DNA of 64,000 nt from Salinarimonas sp. (GCF_040111675.1 NZ_CP157794.1:2625501-2689500); one strand, 5' to 3'. Counted from the stretch's first letter, positions 37,804-47,260 are shown. Notes: generated by a model from the letters alone, not told the origin. A program made the numbers and translations.

Positions 37804-38672
37804 TGGCGCAGACCGCCGTCGTCCAGGCCTCGGGCGCGACGCCGACGCGCGCCAAGGCCGTCGCCGGGCCGCGGGTGAAGACCTCGGCCGCGATCATGAC
37901 GCTCTACCTGCTCTTCCTGCTCCTGCCGATCTACTGGCTCCTCAACATGAGCCTGAAGGACAACAGCGAGATCCTCTCCTCCTTCTCGCTGTGGCCGCAG
38001 AACCCGACGCTGGACAATTACCGGACGATCCTCACCGACGCGTCCTGGTACATGGGCTACGTCAACTCGATGATCTACGTCGTGCTCAACACGGTGATCT
38101 CGGTCACGGTGGCGCTGCCGGCGGCCTACGCCTTCAGCCGCTACCGGTTCATGGGCGACAAGCACCTGTTCTTCTGGCTCTTGACCAACCGCATGGCGCC
38201 GCCGGCGGTGTTCGCCCTGCCCTTCTTCCAGCTCTACTCGGCGGTCGGGCTGTTCGACACGCACATCGCGGTCGCGCTGGCGCATTGCCTGTTCAACGTG
38301 CCGCTGGCGGTGTGGATCCTCGAGGGCTTCATGCGCGGCGTGCCCAAGGAGATCGACGAGACGGCCTATATCGACGGCTACTCGTTCCCGCGCTTCTTCG
38401 TGAAGATCTTCATGCCGCTGATCGCGAGCGGCATCGGGGTCGCGGCGTTCTTCTGCTTCATGTTCTCCTGGGTCGAGCTGCTCCTGTCGCGCACGCTCAC
38501 CTCGGTGGACGCCAAGCCCATCGCCGCCACGATGACCCGCACGGTCTCGGCGTCCGGCCTCGACTGGGGCGTGCTCGCGGCGGCGGGCATCCTCACAATC
38601 GTGCCGGGCGCGCTCGTGATCTGGTTCGTCCGCAACTACATCGCCAAGGGCTTCGCGCTCGGCCGCGTCTGA
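37803..38672 (+). CDS. glpQ: Glycerol ABC transporter permease GlpQ
   Basis: A 289-residue MalG-like permease with six helices. It has TLYLLFLLLPIYWLLNMSLKDN near the N-terminus (two stretches), the LTNRMAPPAVFALPFF segment and the EAA loop EIDETAYIDGYSFPRFFVKIFMP. It pairs with GlpP to form the channel. The name follows the rhizobial glycerol importer and must not be confused with the glycerophosphodiesterase GlpQ of enterics. Confidence 0.94.
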
Positions 38673-38684
38673 GGAGGATCTCCC

Positions 38685-38957
38685 ATGGACTGGATGGCCT
38701 GGACCTGGCCCACCGCGATCTTCTTCATGGTCATCGCGGCGCTGCTGGTGACCATGACGATCATCGCCGCGCTCCGCCCGGAGACGCCGCGCGTCGGCAT
38801 CCTGCGCATCGAGACGACGCGCGGCGACCGTCTCTTCATCAGCCTTCTCGGGTCGGCCTTCATCTCGTTGGCCTGGCTCGGCCTGTTCGGCCCGCCCCTG
38901 TGGGGCGCGCTGATCGCCTGCCTGATCTACGCCGCAGCGGTCTTCCGCTTCGTCTGA
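38685..38957 (+). CDS. glpU: GlpU, DUF2160 small membrane protein
   Basis: A 90-residue protein with three hydrophobic stretches (WPTAIFFMVIAALLVTMTII, LGSAFISLAWLGLFG, ALIACLIYAAAVFRF). It matches the DUF2160 proteins always encoded between glpQ and glpV. Its role in the importer is not known; it may aid assembly. GAGGAGG precedes the ATG. Confidence 0.9.
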   Translation: MDWMAWTWPTAIFFMVIAALLVTMTIIAALRPETPRVGILRIETTRGDRLFISLLGSAFISLAWLGLFGPPLWGALIACLIYAAAVFRFV

Positions 38958-39034
38958 TCGGGCGCTCGAAATCCGTTCGCGCGACGCCAATGCGCGGACG
39001 GCCTCAACGACAACCTTTTTCGGGAGGACCGAGA

Positions 39035-40747
39035 ATGCGCAGGTACCTGACGACAACGGTCGCCGCGGCGGCCCTGATGGCGCTGGCGATGCCCGCTGCC
39101 GCCGACATGGAGGAGGCCCGCGAGTTCCTCGACGAGGAGATCGGCGATCTGTCGAGCCTCTCCCGCGAGGAGCAGGAAGCGGAGATGCAGTGGTTCATCG
39201 ACGCGGCCGAGCCCTTCCGCGGCATGGACATCCGCGTCGTGTCGGAGACCATCACCACGCACGAGTACGAGTCCCAGGTGCTCGCGCCGGCCTTCTCGGC
39301 CATCACCGGGATCAACGTCACCCACGACCTGATCGGCGAGGGCGACGTGATCGAGCGTCTGCAGACGCAGATGCAGACCGGCGAGAACATCTACGACATG
39401 TACGTCAACGATTCCGACCTGATCGGGACGCATTGGCGCTATCAGCAGGTCCGCAACCTCACCGACTGGATGGCGAACGAGGCCGCGGACGTCACCAACC
39501 CGGACCTCGACATCGAGGACTTCGTCGGCATCAGCTTCACCACCGGCCCGGACGGCAAGGTCTACCAGCTGCCGATCCAGCAGTTCGCGAACCTCTACTG
39601 GTTCCGTTACGACTGGTTCACCGATCCGGAGATCATGGCCGCCTTCGAGGAGGAGTACGGCTATCCGCTGGGCGTGCCGGTGAACTGGTCGGCCTACGAG
39701 GACATCGCCGAGTTCTTCACCGGCCGCGAGATCGACGGGCGCCAGGTCTTCGGCCACATGGATTACGGTCGCAAGGACCCCTCGCTCGGCTGGCGCTTCA
39801 CCGACGCCTGGCTCTCCATGGCCGGCGCCGGCGACAAGGGCATCCCCAACGGCCTGCCCGTCGACGAGTGGGGCATCCGCGTCGACGACAACTCCCGTCC
39901 GGTCGGCTCCTGCGTCGCCCGCGGCGGCGCCACCAACGGCCCGGCCGCGGTCTACTCGGTCGAGCGCTACGTCGACTGGCTGCAGAACTTCGCCCCGCCG
40001 GCCGCCGCCGGCATGACCTTCTCCGAGGCGGGCCCCGTCCCGGCCCAGGGCGAGATCGCGCAGCAGATCTTCTGGTACACCGCCTTCACCGCGGACATGG
40101 TCGCGGAAGGCCTGCCCGTCGTGAACCAGGACGGCACGCCGAAGTGGCGCATGGCCCCCTCGCCGCGCGGCGCCTATTGGGAAGACGGCATGAAGCTCGG
40201 CTACCAGGACGCCGGCTCCGTGACGCTGATGAAGTCGACCCCCGAGGACCGCGCCAAGGCCGCCTGGCTCTACGCGCAGTTCATCGCCTCGAAGACGGTG
40301 GACGTGAAGAAGTCCCATGTCGGCCTCACCTTCGTGCGTGAGTCGACCATCCAGCACGACAGCTTCACCGAGCGCGCCCCGATGCTCGGCGGCCTGATCG
40401 AGTTCTACCGCTCGCCGGCGCGCGTGCAGTGGACCCCGACGGGCACCAACGTGCCGGACTACCCGCGTCTCGCGCAGCTCTGGTGGCAGGCGATCGGCGA
40501 CGCGTCCTCGGGCGCGGCGAGCGCCCAGGAGGCGATGGACAACCTCTGCGCCCAGCAGGAGCAGGTGCTCTCCCGCCTCGAGCGCGCCGGCGTCCTCGGC
40601 GACATCGGCCCGAAGCTGAACGAGGAGCAGGATCCGTCCTACTGGCTCGGCCAGGAAGGCGCCCCCAAGCCGAAGCTCGACGACGAGGACCCGCAGCCGA
40701 TCACGATCAGCTACGACGAGCTGATCAAGAGCTGGCAGAACGACTGA
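39035..40747 (+). CDS. glpV: Glycerol ABC transporter substrate-binding protein GlpV
   Basis: A 570-residue periplasmic binding protein, larger than most sugar-binding proteins but normal for GlpV. The Sec signal peptide is MRRYLTTTVAAAALMALAMP with cleavage after AAA. It delivers glycerol to GlpPQ. GGGAGGACC precedes the ATG at 39035. It is the last gene of the operon; a GC-rich hairpin (GCCGGGAGGCGG against CCGCCTTCCGG around 40760-40797) follows. Glycerol kinase, needed to make the GlpD substrate, is not in this window. Confidence 0.95.
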   Translation: MRRYLTTTVAAAALMALAMPAAADMEEAREFLDEEIGDLSSLSREEQEAEMQWFIDAAEPFRGMDIRVVSETITTHEYESQVLAPAFSAITGINVTHDLIGEGDVIERLQTQMQTGENIYDMYVNDSDLIGTHWRYQQVRNLTDWMANEAADVTNPDLDIEDFVGISFTTGPDGKVYQLPIQQFANLYWFRYDWFTDPEIMAAFEEEYGYPLGVPVNWSAYEDIAEFFTGREIDGRQVFGHMDYGRKDPSLGWRFTDAWLSMAGAGDKGIPNGLPVDEWGIRVDDNSRPVGSCVARGGATNGPAAVYSVERYVDWLQNFAPPAAAGMTFSEAGPVPAQGEIAQQIFWYTAFTADMVAEGLPVVNQDGTPKWRMAPSPRGAYWEDGMKLGYQDAGSVTLMKSTPEDRAKAAWLYAQFIASKTVDVKKSHVGLTFVRESTIQHDSFTERAPMLGGLIEFYRSPARVQWTPTGTNVPDYPRLAQLWWQAIGDASSGAASAQEAMDNLCAQQEQVLSRLERAGVLGDIGPKLNEEQDPSYWLGQEGAPKPKLDDEDPQPITISYDELIKSWQND

Positions 40748-40868
40748 GCCCATAGGCTCCGGCCGGGAGGCGGGACCGCGCTGTTCCGCCTTCCGGTGCG
40801 CTTCCGAGTCGTCGTCTTGCTCGACATGGCTTGGAGCGTTACGTTCCAGGTGCGTCGCTTCCGGAGCA

Positions 40869-41177
40869 ATGACCTTGAGCTCGCCGCTTGAACGTACCGA
40901 TCTTCTCGTGCTCGGCACCGTCAATGCGCCGCTCAAGCGTCAGATGGCGTCGACCGACCTCGTGCAATGCCTCGCGTCCGAAGATCCCGATCCATGGCTC
41001 GTGCACATCGCGGCGTTCTTCACAGAGGTGTCGCCGGACTTGATCGTCTCGTTCGCGGACGGGCACGGCGTCGATCGTCGGAGCCTGGCGAGGACCTACT
41101 TCGCCACCAAGACGAGAACCGGCATCCTGCACGAGCAGCTGGAGGTGCGTCTTGGCCGGCTGGCGAACCCTTCTTGA
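40869..41177 (+). CDS. Unknown 102-residue partner of AbiEii-like protein
   Basis: A 102-residue protein with no recognised family. It is acidic in the middle (ASEDPDPWLVHIAAFF) and basic towards the end (SLARTYFATKTRTG). A compact helical fold is likely. It is not an obvious winged-helix AbiEi antitoxin. It overlaps the following nucleotidyltransferase gene by 26 bp, and that gene's ribosome site lies within it, so the two are co-translated. Position suggests the antitoxin or adaptor half of the module. Base composition is lower in GC than the neighbouring glp and alcohol dehydrogenase genes, a sign of transfer. Confidence 0.75.
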   Translation: MTLSSPLERTDLLVLGTVNAPLKRQMASTDLVQCLASEDPDPWLVHIAAFFTEVSPDLIVSFADGHGVDRRSLARTYFATKTRTGILHEQLEVRLGRLANPS

Positions 41178-41826
41178 GCGCCTCGCCACAGGCCTGGAGG
41201 AGCTCGAGCGTAACGGAACTCCGGTGCCACGATGGACGATGGGTGGCGGAACCGCTCTGATGCTCGTTGCAAAGCACAGGCTGAGCCGCGATATCGACGC
41301 CTTCATCGATTCGCCCGACTTCCTCACCTACCTGTCGCCTCGGCTGGGAGGCGAGTCCGTCTGGAACTGTTCAGCTTACCAGGAGGGCCACAACTTCCTG
41401 AAGTTGCGCTTTCCTGAAGGCGAGATCGACTTCATCGCGGCCGGCGACATCACCCGTCTGGCCGCCGAGACGGTGGAGATCGGGTACGACGCCGACGCGA
41501 CAACGCCGTCGACGAAGATCCGCGTCGAGCATCCTGTCGAGATTGCGCTCAAGAAGCTGTTCTACCGCGGCCGATCAATCCTTGTCCGCGACGCGTTCGA
41601 CATCTGTGTCGTCGACAGGTTGCAGCCGGAATTGCTCCGCTCAAATCTTCGCTTCGTAAGCGAGCGGAAGACAGAAATCGAGACTGCCGCAGGGCGGCTG
41701 GTGCCGGACTTCATCCGCATGTCTCTCGAGGAGCTCGATGTTCTGCCAGGCTGGGAGGATGTCGCTGCCCGAACACACGACCGATTTCTCGAGATCGTGT
41801 CCGACATTCCGGAAGCCTCACGCTGA
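41152..41826 (+). CDS. AbiEii/AbiGii-type nucleotidyltransferase, putative toxin
   Basis: A 224-residue protein of the AbiEii (DUF1814) nucleotidyltransferase family, whose best-known members are toxins of type IV toxin-antitoxin and phage-defence systems. The active-site strand reads MGGGTALML (30-38) followed by KHRLSRDIDAF with D47 and D49. Downstream ALKKLFYRG and VRDAFDICV match the conserved Lys and Asp motifs. Start is TTG at 41152, six bases after a strong GGAGG inside the upstream gene. It is shorter than AbiEii of lactococci (~300 residues) but typical of stand-alone homologues. Confidence 0.85.
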   Translation: MAGWRTLLERLATGLEELERNGTPVPRWTMGGGTALMLVAKHRLSRDIDAFIDSPDFLTYLSPRLGGESVWNCSAYQEGHNFLKLRFPEGEIDFIAAGDITRLAAETVEIGYDADATTPSTKIRVEHPVEIALKKLFYRGRSILVRDAFDICVVDRLQPELLRSNLRFVSERKTEIETAAGRLVPDFIRMSLEELDVLPGWEDVAARTHDRFLEIVSDIPEASR

Positions 41827-41847
41827 CATCCTCCAGAGGACGTGAGA

Positions 41848-42999
41848 ATGCCCCTCCCCCCCTTCACCTTCGGCCCCTCCGGCCAGATCCTGTTCGGCCG
41901 CGGCCGGGCCGCCGAGGCGCCGGCGCTCGTCGCGGGGATGGCGCGGCGGGTCGTGCTGGTGCACGGGCGCGACCCCGGCCGCGCCGGCTGGCTGATCGAG
42001 GCCCTCACCGAGGCGGGCTTAGGCGTGACCGCCCTCGCCTGCCCGGGGGAGCCGACGCTGCCGCTCCTCGAGCGCGCGCTCGCGACGGCGCGGGAAGCGG
42101 CGCCGGAGGCCGTCGTGGCGCTGGGCGGCGGGGCGGCGATCGACTTCGGCAAGGCGCTCGCGGCGCTGATTCCGCAGGAGACCGCGCCGCTCGACCATCT
42201 CGAGGTGGTCGGCCGCGGCCTGCCGCTCGCCCGCGATCCCCTGCCCTGCCTCGCGCTTCCCACGACGTCGGGCACCGGCGCGGAGGTGACGAAGAACGCG
42301 GTCGTCGGCGTGCCCGAGCATCGCCGCAAGGTGAGCCTGCGCGATGCGCGCATGGTGCCGCGGGTCGCGATCGTCGATCCGGCGCTGACGGACGGGCTGC
42401 CGCGAGCGGTGACGCTGGCATCCGGGCTCGACGCGCTGACCCAGGTGGTGGAGCCCTATCTCTCGCACCGCGCCAACCCCTTCACGGACGCGCTCTGCCG
42501 CGCGGCGATCCCGCGCGCCCTGCCGGCGCTGCTCGCGCTGACGGAGCGCGAGGACGCGGACGCGCGCGACGCGATGGCCCTCGTCAGCCTCTCCGGAGGG
42601 CTGGCCCTCGCCCATGCCGGACTCGGCGCGGTCCACGGCTTCGCCGGACCGATCGGCGGTCGCACGGAGGCCGCGCACGGCGCGATCTGCGGCGCGCTGC
42701 TCGCGCCCGTGCTGGAGGCGCTGTCGGGCAAGGCCGAGGCGGGCTCGGAGCTGGCGCGCCGGCTCGACGAGGTCTCGGGCTGGCTCGCCGCCGCCCTCGA
42801 CGTCGCCCCTGCGGAGGCCTTCGATGCTCTCGCCCACGCCGCGCACGCCGCCGGCCTGCCGCGCCTCTCCGCGCTCGGCGTGCGGCCCGAGCATCACGAG
42901 CCGCTGGCCGAGGACGCCCGCGCCTCGTCCTCGATGAAGGCGAGCCCGGTGACGTTCACGACGGGGGAACTGGTGGAGATCCTGCGCGCGGCGGGGTGA
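41848..42999 (+). CDS. Iron-containing alcohol dehydrogenase, variant metal site
   Basis: A 383-residue group III alcohol dehydrogenase related to the gene at 13381 but clearly a different subtype. The NAD motif GGGAAIDFGKAL is at ~93. D195 in GLDALTQVVEPY is present, but the next usual metal ligand is Q199 instead of histidine. The later histidines in GLGAVHGFAGPIGG and AAHGAICG are kept. Such variants occur in the family and may use another metal or have lost one ligand. It stands alone after the AbiEii module. The ATG at 41848 follows GAGGACG. Substrate unknown. Confidence 0.9.
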   Translation: MPLPPFTFGPSGQILFGRGRAAEAPALVAGMARRVVLVHGRDPGRAGWLIEALTEAGLGVTALACPGEPTLPLLERALATAREAAPEAVVALGGGAAIDFGKALAALIPQETAPLDHLEVVGRGLPLARDPLPCLALPTTSGTGAEVTKNAVVGVPEHRRKVSLRDARMVPRVAIVDPALTDGLPRAVTLASGLDALTQVVEPYLSHRANPFTDALCRAAIPRALPALLALTEREDADARDAMALVSLSGGLALAHAGLGAVHGFAGPIGGRTEAAHGAICGALLAPVLEALSGKAEAGSELARRLDEVSGWLAAALDVAPAEAFDALAHAAHAAGLPRLSALGVRPEHHEPLAEDARASSSMKASPVTFTTGELVEILRAAG

Positions 43000-43011
43000 G
43001 GCGGTCTGCGT

Positions 43012-43033
43012 CCCCTCTCCGCGAGGAGAGGGG
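43012..43033. terminator. Bidirectional hairpin between convergent genes
   Basis: CCCCTCTCC, loop GCGA, GGAGAGGGG: a perfect 9-bp stem between the alcohol dehydrogenase and prfB stops. It lacks a T run but is well placed to end both transcripts. Same stem as at 5705. Confidence 0.6.
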
Positions 43034-43050
43034 AGCCGGCGTCGTCCGCC

Positions 43051-44179
43051 TCAGTCCACGTCCTCGACGTCCGCGGTGGTGCCGTAGACCCGCTGCGCCA
43101 GCGCGGCCTCCATGAACGGGTCGAGGTCGCCGTCGAGCACCTCGCCGGGGCTGGTCGACTGCACGCCGGTGCGCAGGTCCTTCACCAGCTGATAGGGCTG
43201 GAGCACGTAGGAGCGGATCTGGTGGCCCCAGCCGATGTCGGACTTCGAGGCCGTCTCGGCGTTGGCCTTTTCCTCGCGTTTCTTCAGCTCGGCCTCGTAG
43301 AGGCGCGCGCGCAGCATGTCCCAGGCCTTGGCCCGGTTCTTGTGCTGCGAGCGCTCCTGCTGGCAGGCCACCACGATCCCGGTCGGCAGGTGCGTGATGC
43401 GCACGGCCGAGTCGGTGGTGTTGACGTGCTGGCCGCCGGCGCCGGAGGCGCGATACGTGTCGATGCGGCACTCGCTCTCGTTCACCTGGATGTCGATCTT
43501 GTCGTCGACGACCGGGTAGACCCAGACCGAGGCGAAGGAGGTGTGCCGGCGCGCGGCCGAATCGTAGGGCGAGATTCGCACCAGCCGGTGCACGCCCGAT
43601 TCCGTCTTGAGCCAGCCGTAGGCGTTGTGGCCCTTGATCATCACGGTCGCGCCCTTGATGCCGGCCTCCTCGCCCTCGGAGAGCTCCATCACGTCGACCT
43701 TGAAGCCGTGCTTGTCGGCCCAGCGCACGTACATGCGCTGGAGCATCTGCGCCCAGTCCTGGCTCTCGGTGCCGCCGGCCCCGGAATGGACCTCGAGATA
43801 GGTGTCGTTCGCGTCCGCCTCGCCGGAAAGGAGGCTCTCGACCTGACGGCGCTGCGCCTCCGCCTCGATGCCGCGGATCGCGGCCTCGCCCTCCTGGATC
43901 GTCGCCTCGTCGTCCTCGGCGTCGCCGAGCTCGATGAGCGTGATCGCGTCGTCGAGCTCCTGCTCGAGGCGCTTGATGGAGGAGATCTGGTCCTCGAGCG
44001 ACAAGCGCTCGCGCATCACCTTCTGCGCGGCGTCGGGGTCGTTCCAGAGGTCGGGGTTCTCGGAGAGCGCGTTCAGCTCCGCGAGGCGGCGTTGTGCGGT
44101 ATCCCAGTCAAAGATGCCTCCTCAGCAGCCCTATGGACTGCTTGGCGGTCTCGACCAGCTGTTCGATCTCGGCGCGCAT
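43051..44179 (-). CDS. prfB: Peptide chain release factor 2, with programmed +1 frameshift
   Basis: RF2 releases peptides at UGA and UAA. The gene is read in two parts: 23 codons from ATG at 44179 to CTT (44113-44111), then an in-frame TGA, then a +1 slip onto GAC (from 44109), giving 375 residues. The slip site is the classic one: AGGAGG (44117-44122), three bases, then CTT TGA C. The GGQ motif is at 248-250. The codon-recognition tripeptide reads SPY (203-205) rather than SPF, which I believe is common in alphaproteobacteria. Starting translation at 44019 would lose the N-terminal domain and is wrong. Low RF2 levels favour the shift, giving autoregulation. Confidence 0.97.
44107..44122 (-). 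promoter_or_regulatory. prfB programmed frameshift site
   Basis: On the minus strand: AGGAGG CAT CTT TGA C. The internal Shine-Dalgarno, the 3-base spacing, the slippery CTT and the UGA followed by C all match the E. coli prfB element. It lets RF2 sense its own concentration. Confidence 0.96.
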
Positions 44180-44302
44180 GGGCTCTCGAAACTCGTACGT
44201 GGTGGCGTGGACGGGGCGGGTGGAAACGGCAACACGGCCGGACGGCCGCGCTGCCCGAGATATAAGGATCGGGGTGGGCGTGTAAACCCGGGCCGCGGCG
44301 CG

Positions 44303-46693
44303 TCAGGCCGGCTCGACGAAACTGTCGAGCACCATCTTGCGCCCGGCCTTGTCGAAATCGACGGTGAGCTTGTTGCCGTCGACCGCCGCCACCGAGCCCG
44401 GGCCGAACTTGATGTGGAAGACGCGGGCGCCCACCGCGTAGGCCGAGGCCGCGCCCGTCGACTTCGCGACGAGCTCGCCCTCGATGACGAGCGGGCCCTG
44501 GCGGCGGGGCTCGGAGAAGCCGCCGCGGCCGCGCCCCGCCGAGCCCGAGCCGAACTCGGCCTGCGCGCGGGTGTTCGCCTGCGCCCGCTGCCAGCCGGGG
44601 GTGGAATAGGTCGAGCCGAAGGGCGCGATCTGGTCGAAGCGCGAGGCGCCGTAGCCGCCGCCCGAGAACTGCGCCGGCGCCTCGCGGACGTCGACGGAGG
44701 CCTCCGGCAGTTCGTCGATGAAGCGCGAGGGCGCGGTGGCGTTCCACATGCCGTGGATGCGCCGGTTGGCCGCGAACCAGATCATGGCGCGCCGCCGCGC
44801 CCGGGTGAGGCCGACATGGGCGAGCCGGCGCTCCTCCTCGAGCCCGGCCTGGCCGCTCTCGTCGAGGGCGCGCGAGGAGGGGAACAGCCCCTCCTCCCAG
44901 CCCGGCAGGAACACCGTGTCGAACTCGAGCCCCTTCGCCGCGTGCAAGGTCATCAGCGAGACCTTGTCGTCGGTATCGCCCTCGTTGGCGTCCATGACGA
45001 GCGAGACGTGCTCGAGGAAGGCGGCGAGATCGGGGAAGTCCTCCATGGAGCGCACCAGCTCCTTGAGGTTCTCGAGCCGCCCTTGCGCGTCCGCCGATTT
45101 GTCGCGCTGCCACATCTCGGTATAGCCGCTCTCGTCGAGCACCCGGCGGGCGAGGTCGGCGTGCGGCGTCGCGTCGATGGCGCGGGCCCAGTCGTCGATC
45201 TGGCGGACGAACTCGCGGATGGCGCCCCGGGGCTTGGGCTTGAGCTCGTCGGTCTCCACCAGGAAGCGCGCGGCCTGGAGCAGCGGGATGCGGGCGGCGC
45301 GGGCGTGGTTGTGCAGGATCTGCACCGTCGCGTCGCCGAGCCCGCGCTTGGGCGTGTTGATGATCCGCTCGAAGGCGAGGTCGTCCGCCGGCTGGGCGAC
45401 GAGGCGCAGATAGGCGAGCGCGTCGCGGATCTCCGCGCGCTCGTAGAAGCGCGGGCCGCCGATGACGCGGTAGGGCAGGCCGAGCTGCACGAACCGGTCC
45501 TCGATCTCGCGCATCTGGGCGGAGATCCGTACCAGCACCGCCATCTGCGAGAGGGCGTGACCCTTGCCGTGGAGGCTCTCGATCTCCTCGCCGATGAGCC
45601 GGGCCTCCTCCTCCGAATCCCAGGCGCCGGTGAGGATCACGCGCTCGCCGGGCTCGTCGTCGGTGCGCAGCGTCTTGCCGAGCCGGCCCTCGTTGTAGGC
45701 GATGAGGTGGGAGGCCGCGGCCAGGATGTGGCCCGTCGAGCGGTAATTGCGCTCGAGCCGCACCACGGTCGCGCCCGGAAAGTCGTGCTCGAAGCGCAGG
45801 ATGTTGTCGACCTCGGCCCCGCGCCAGCCGTAGATCGACTGGTCGTCGTCGCCGACGCAGGCGAGGTTGGCGCGCTTCTGGGCGAGCAGCCGCAGCCAGA
45901 GATACTGCGCGACGTTGGTGTCCTGGTACTCGTCCACCAGCATGTAGCGGAAGCGGTCCTGGTAGCTCTCGAGCACGTCCGGGTGATCGCGGAAGAGGCG
46001 CAGGGCCTCCAGCAGCAGGTCGCCGAAATCGGCGGCGTTGAGCGTCTTCAGCCGCTCCTGGTAGGCCTCGTAGAGCTTGATGCCCTTGCCGAAGGCGAAG
46101 GCGGCGGCCTCGCCCTTGGGCACGCGGTGCGGCTCCAGCCCGCGATTCTTCCAGTCGTCGATGACGCCGGCGAGCTGGCGGGCGGGCCAGCGCTTCTCGT
46201 CGATGTCGCCGTCGGCCTGGATCACCTGCTTGAGGAGCCGCAGCTGGTCGTCCATGCCGAGAATGGTGAAGTCGCTCGTGAGATCCACGAGCTCGGCGTG
46301 GCGGCGCAGGATCTTGGCGGAGATCGAGTGGAAGGTGCCGAGCCAGGGCATGCCCTCCCCCACCCCGCCCACGAGCGCGCCGACGCGCTCCTTCATCTCG
46401 CGCGCGGCCTTGTTGGTGAAGGTCACGGCGAGGATGCCCGACGGCCGCGCCTTGCCGGTGGCGATCAGGTGGGCGATGCGCGTCGTGAGCACGCGGGTCT
46501 TGCCCGTGCCCGCGCCGGCGAGCACGAGGACGGGACCCTCGGTCGTCGTCACCGCCTGGCGCTGCTCGGGGTTGAGCCCTTCGAGATAAGGCGTCTGCGG
46601 CGCGGCGGCGGCGCGCGCCCGGGCCGAGAGCGAGCCCGCGCCGCCGGGCGGCTCGGGCCGGAAATCCTCGCTGCGAGTCATGCGCGCGACCAT
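44303..46693 (-). CDS. uvrD: UvrD/PcrA-type ATP-dependent DNA helicase
   Basis: A 796-residue superfamily 1A helicase acting 3'-5' in nucleotide-excision and mismatch repair and in removing stalled complexes. Motif I is AGAGTGKT, motif Ia TFTNKAAREM, motif II VDEYQDTN, motif III DDDQSIYGWRGA, motif IV LERNYRST and motif VI VGLTRARR. The long glycine-rich linker (GSGSAGRGRGGFSEPRRQG) leads to a C-terminal Tudor-like domain (GARVFHIKFGPGSV), as in PcrA/UvrD. Start is either 46693 or 46681; neither has a strong ribosome site. It is followed by prfB after 123 bp. Confidence 0.95.
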   Translation of the reverse strand: MVARMTRSEDFRPEPPGGAGSLSARARAAAAPQTPYLEGLNPEQRQAVTTTEGPVLVLAGAGTGKTRVLTTRIAHLIATGKARPSGILAVTFTNKAAREMKERVGALVGGVGEGMPWLGTFHSISAKILRRHAELVDLTSDFTILGMDDQLRLLKQVIQADGDIDEKRWPARQLAGVIDDWKNRGLEPHRVPKGEAAAFAFGKGIKLYEAYQERLKTLNAADFGDLLLEALRLFRDHPDVLESYQDRFRYMLVDEYQDTNVAQYLWLRLLAQKRANLACVGDDDQSIYGWRGAEVDNILRFEHDFPGATVVRLERNYRSTGHILAAASHLIAYNEGRLGKTLRTDDEPGERVILTGAWDSEEEARLIGEEIESLHGKGHALSQMAVLVRISAQMREIEDRFVQLGLPYRVIGGPRFYERAEIRDALAYLRLVAQPADDLAFERIINTPKRGLGDATVQILHNHARAARIPLLQAARFLVETDELKPKPRGAIREFVRQIDDWARAIDATPHADLARRVLDESGYTEMWQRDKSADAQGRLENLKELVRSMEDFPDLAAFLEHVSLVMDANEGDTDDKVSLMTLHAAKGLEFDTVFLPGWEEGLFPSSRALDESGQAGLEEERRLAHVGLTRARRRAMIWFAANRRIHGMWNATAPSRFIDELPEASVDVREAPAQFSGGGYGASRFDQIAPFGSTYSTPGWQRAQANTRAQAEFGSGSAGRGRGGFSEPRRQGPLVIEGELVAKSTGAASAYAVGARVFHIKFGPGSVAAVDGNKLTVDFDKAGRKMVLDSFVEPA

Positions 46694-46762
46694 GGAGCAA
46701 AAGGGGAACGGCGTCGAGTCGCGATCGGGGGTGGATGGTCGCAGGGACGAGTCTGGTGATGC

Positions 46763-47260
46763 TCAGTCGCGTACGAGGTCGGTGCTGAAGCGTCCCGACG
46801 CGGGCCGGCAGCGCGAGGGGTCCGGCGTCGTCATCGGCGAGGCGGTGAAGCACAACGGCGCCGCGAAGCGCCCCGCGATGCGCGGCGCCCGCCCGGAGAG
46901 ATCGAGGTCGTCGATCACGATGGCGCCTTCGGGGAAGACCGGCGGGGACGCCCAGTAGTCGCGAAACCCGTCCGGCCGGTACAGGATGCGCGCGTCGTGC
47001 ACCGCATCGCCGGCCCGCGCGCCCGGCGGCAGCGAGAGCTCCAGCACCAGCCGAGCCCGACCGTCCGCGCCCTCGATGCTGACGGCGTCGACGGAGGCGA
47101 AGCGGGTGAAGCCGGTGCGCGCGCCCTCCATCACCGGCGTGAACGCGCGCTCGTCGCCGTCGAAGACGAGGTCGAGAACGGTCTGCGCCGTCGCCGGGGG
47201 CGCGCAGGCGACGGCGACGGCGGCGGCCGCGAGCAGGGGACGGACGGCGAAGCCGGGCAT
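46763..47260 (-). CDS. Secreted protein of unknown function
   Basis: A 165-residue protein with a Sec signal peptide (MPGFAVRPLLAAAAVAVACA ... ATAQ). The mature part has regular beta-strand spacing (RLVLELSLPPG, GAIVIDDLDLSG, RIAGRFAAPLCF) and two cysteines. No family recognised. The start at 47260 gives the neatest signal peptide; an ATG at 47290 adds ten residues. It lies 69 bp upstream of the helicase gene on the same strand. Confidence 0.72.
   Translation of the reverse strand: MPGFAVRPLLAAAAVAVACAPPATAQTVLDLVFDGDERAFTPVMEGARTGFTRFASVDAVSIEGADGRARLVLELSLPPGARAGDAVHDARILYRPDGFRDYWASPPVFPEGAIVIDDLDLSGRAPRIAGRFAAPLCFTASPMTTPDPSRCRPASGRFSTDLVRD

Noticed and set aside
43051..44019. prfB as a normal single-frame gene starting at 44019
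   Set aside because: The upstream 23-codon frame, the intact AGGAGG-CTT-TGA-C slip site and the missing N-terminal residues show that the frameshifted version is correct.
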